This document shows positions 6,189 to 6,272 of a DNA stretch of 6,272 nucleotides, one piece after another. The DNA comes from an uncultured Veillonella sp. (GTDB taxonomy: Bacteria; Bacillota; Negativicutes; Veillonellales; Veillonellaceae): NCBI GenBank assembly GCA_900556785.1, contig USQK01000071.1, positions 1 to 6,272 of the forward strand. Direction: 5' to 3'. Both the position numbers and the translations under genes were made by a program. The first letter of the stretch is position 1; each line of letters opens with the position of its first letter. The notes beneath the pieces were generated by a model, which had not been told where the DNA came from, made no database searches, and saw nothing but the letters and a program-made list of their open reading frames with translations.

Positions 6189-6224
6189 ATATTAATACGC
6201 ATTATTATTTGGTGTGTTTAATAT
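6189..6224 (+). promoter_or_regulatory. Stem-loop at the 5' end of the leader
   Basis: ATATTAA (6189-6195) pairs with TTAATAT (6218-6224). After a bulged T at 6217, TACGC (6196-6200) pairs with GTGTG (6212-6216) using two G-T wobbles, around an 11-base loop. It begins almost at the predicted transcription start and ends 22 bases before the ribosome binding site. A 5'-terminal hairpin commonly stabilises mRNA. I recognise no known riboswitch class. Confidence 0.4.
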
Positions 6225-6246
6225 GAGGTTGTTAGGTACAATAATT

Positions 6247-6253
6247 AGGAGGT
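6247..6253 (+). promoter_or_regulatory. Ribosome binding site of the truncated gene
   Basis: AGGAGGT lies five bases before the ATG at 6259. It favours this start over an in-frame ATG at 6223, which has no purine-rich site in front of it. Confidence 0.85.
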
Positions 6254-6258
6254 GTCGT

Positions 6259-6272
6259 ATGGCTATCAAAAA
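6259..6272 (+). CDS. 5' end of an unidentified gene, cut by the window end
   Basis: Only four complete codons (Met-Ala-Ile-Lys) and two further bases are present, so the product cannot be identified. The gene call rests on the strong AGGAGGT site, the extended -10 promoter and the leader upstream. The reading frame is open back to a stop at 6193-6195 and includes an ATG at 6223, so a 12-residue longer start is possible but less likely. The Fur-like motifs upstream hint at a gene for metal uptake, metal storage or redox proteins. This is an inference from context, not from the protein. Confidence 0.7.

Larger units (their letters stand above)
5708..6258. other. 551-bp AT-rich divergent intergenic region
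   Basis: This spacer separates the helicase from the truncated plus-strand gene. It is strikingly AT-rich and has no open reading frame worth calling; the longest stretches with a start codon are about a dozen codons. It holds the helicase promoter on the left and a strong promoter with leader on the right. Between them are repeated GATAAT/GAGAAT words and a palindrome resembling binding sites of a Fur-type regulator. From about 5770 to 5950 I see only AT-rich sequence with short imperfect repeats and nothing I can assign. Confidence 0.7.

Noticed and set aside
1..6272. CRISPR array, transposon, tRNA, rRNA or defence-type gene cassette
   Set aside because: I found no regularly spaced repeats, transposase motifs, terminal repeats with target duplications, or cloverleaf sequence. 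The three complete genes are ordinary housekeeping families.

Overview
The window carries three complete, intact housekeeping-type genes, the first codons of a fourth gene, and the intergenic DNA between them. From left to right: prfC (peptide chain release factor 3, minus strand), topB (DNA topoisomerase III, plus strand), a DEAD-box RNA helicase (minus strand), and a gene starting at 6259 (plus strand) that is cut by the window end. Low GC content, AT-rich spacers, strong AGGAGG-type ribosome binding sites and canonical sigma-70-type promoters suggest a low-GC Firmicute-like bacterium. The protein flavour (RF3, and a topoisomerase III with a TKPPSR..T..TLLQAM segment and two zinc ribbons) would fit the Negativicutes, perhaps Veillonella. 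That placement is an impression from memory of the families, not a measured result.

Layout. Positions 1-287 are a non-coding tail downstream of prfC with three inverted repeats; the outermost is a 17-bp perfect hairpin that probably ends the prfC transcript. prfC and topB diverge from a 176-bp spacer (1884-2059) in which their predicted promoters lie back to back with abutting -35 regions. topB and the helicase converge, and only 39 bp separate their stop codons. A 34-bp perfect palindrome fills almost all of that gap and should terminate both transcripts. The helicase and the truncated gene diverge from a 551-bp very AT-rich spacer (5708-6258).

The three proteins do not form one pathway: RF3 recycles release factors in translation, topoisomerase III resolves DNA, and the helicase remodels RNA. 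Each gene appears to be its own transcription unit. I see no mobile element, CRISPR array, tRNA or rRNA, and no novel multi-gene system. The most interesting stretch is 5950-6225. It holds several GATAAT/GAGAAT motifs resembling Fur boxes, a perfect 10-bp-arm palindrome, an extended -10 promoter and a stem-loop at the predicted 5' end of the transcript, all just upstream of the truncated gene. This suggests that the unseen gene is tightly controlled, possibly by metal availability.
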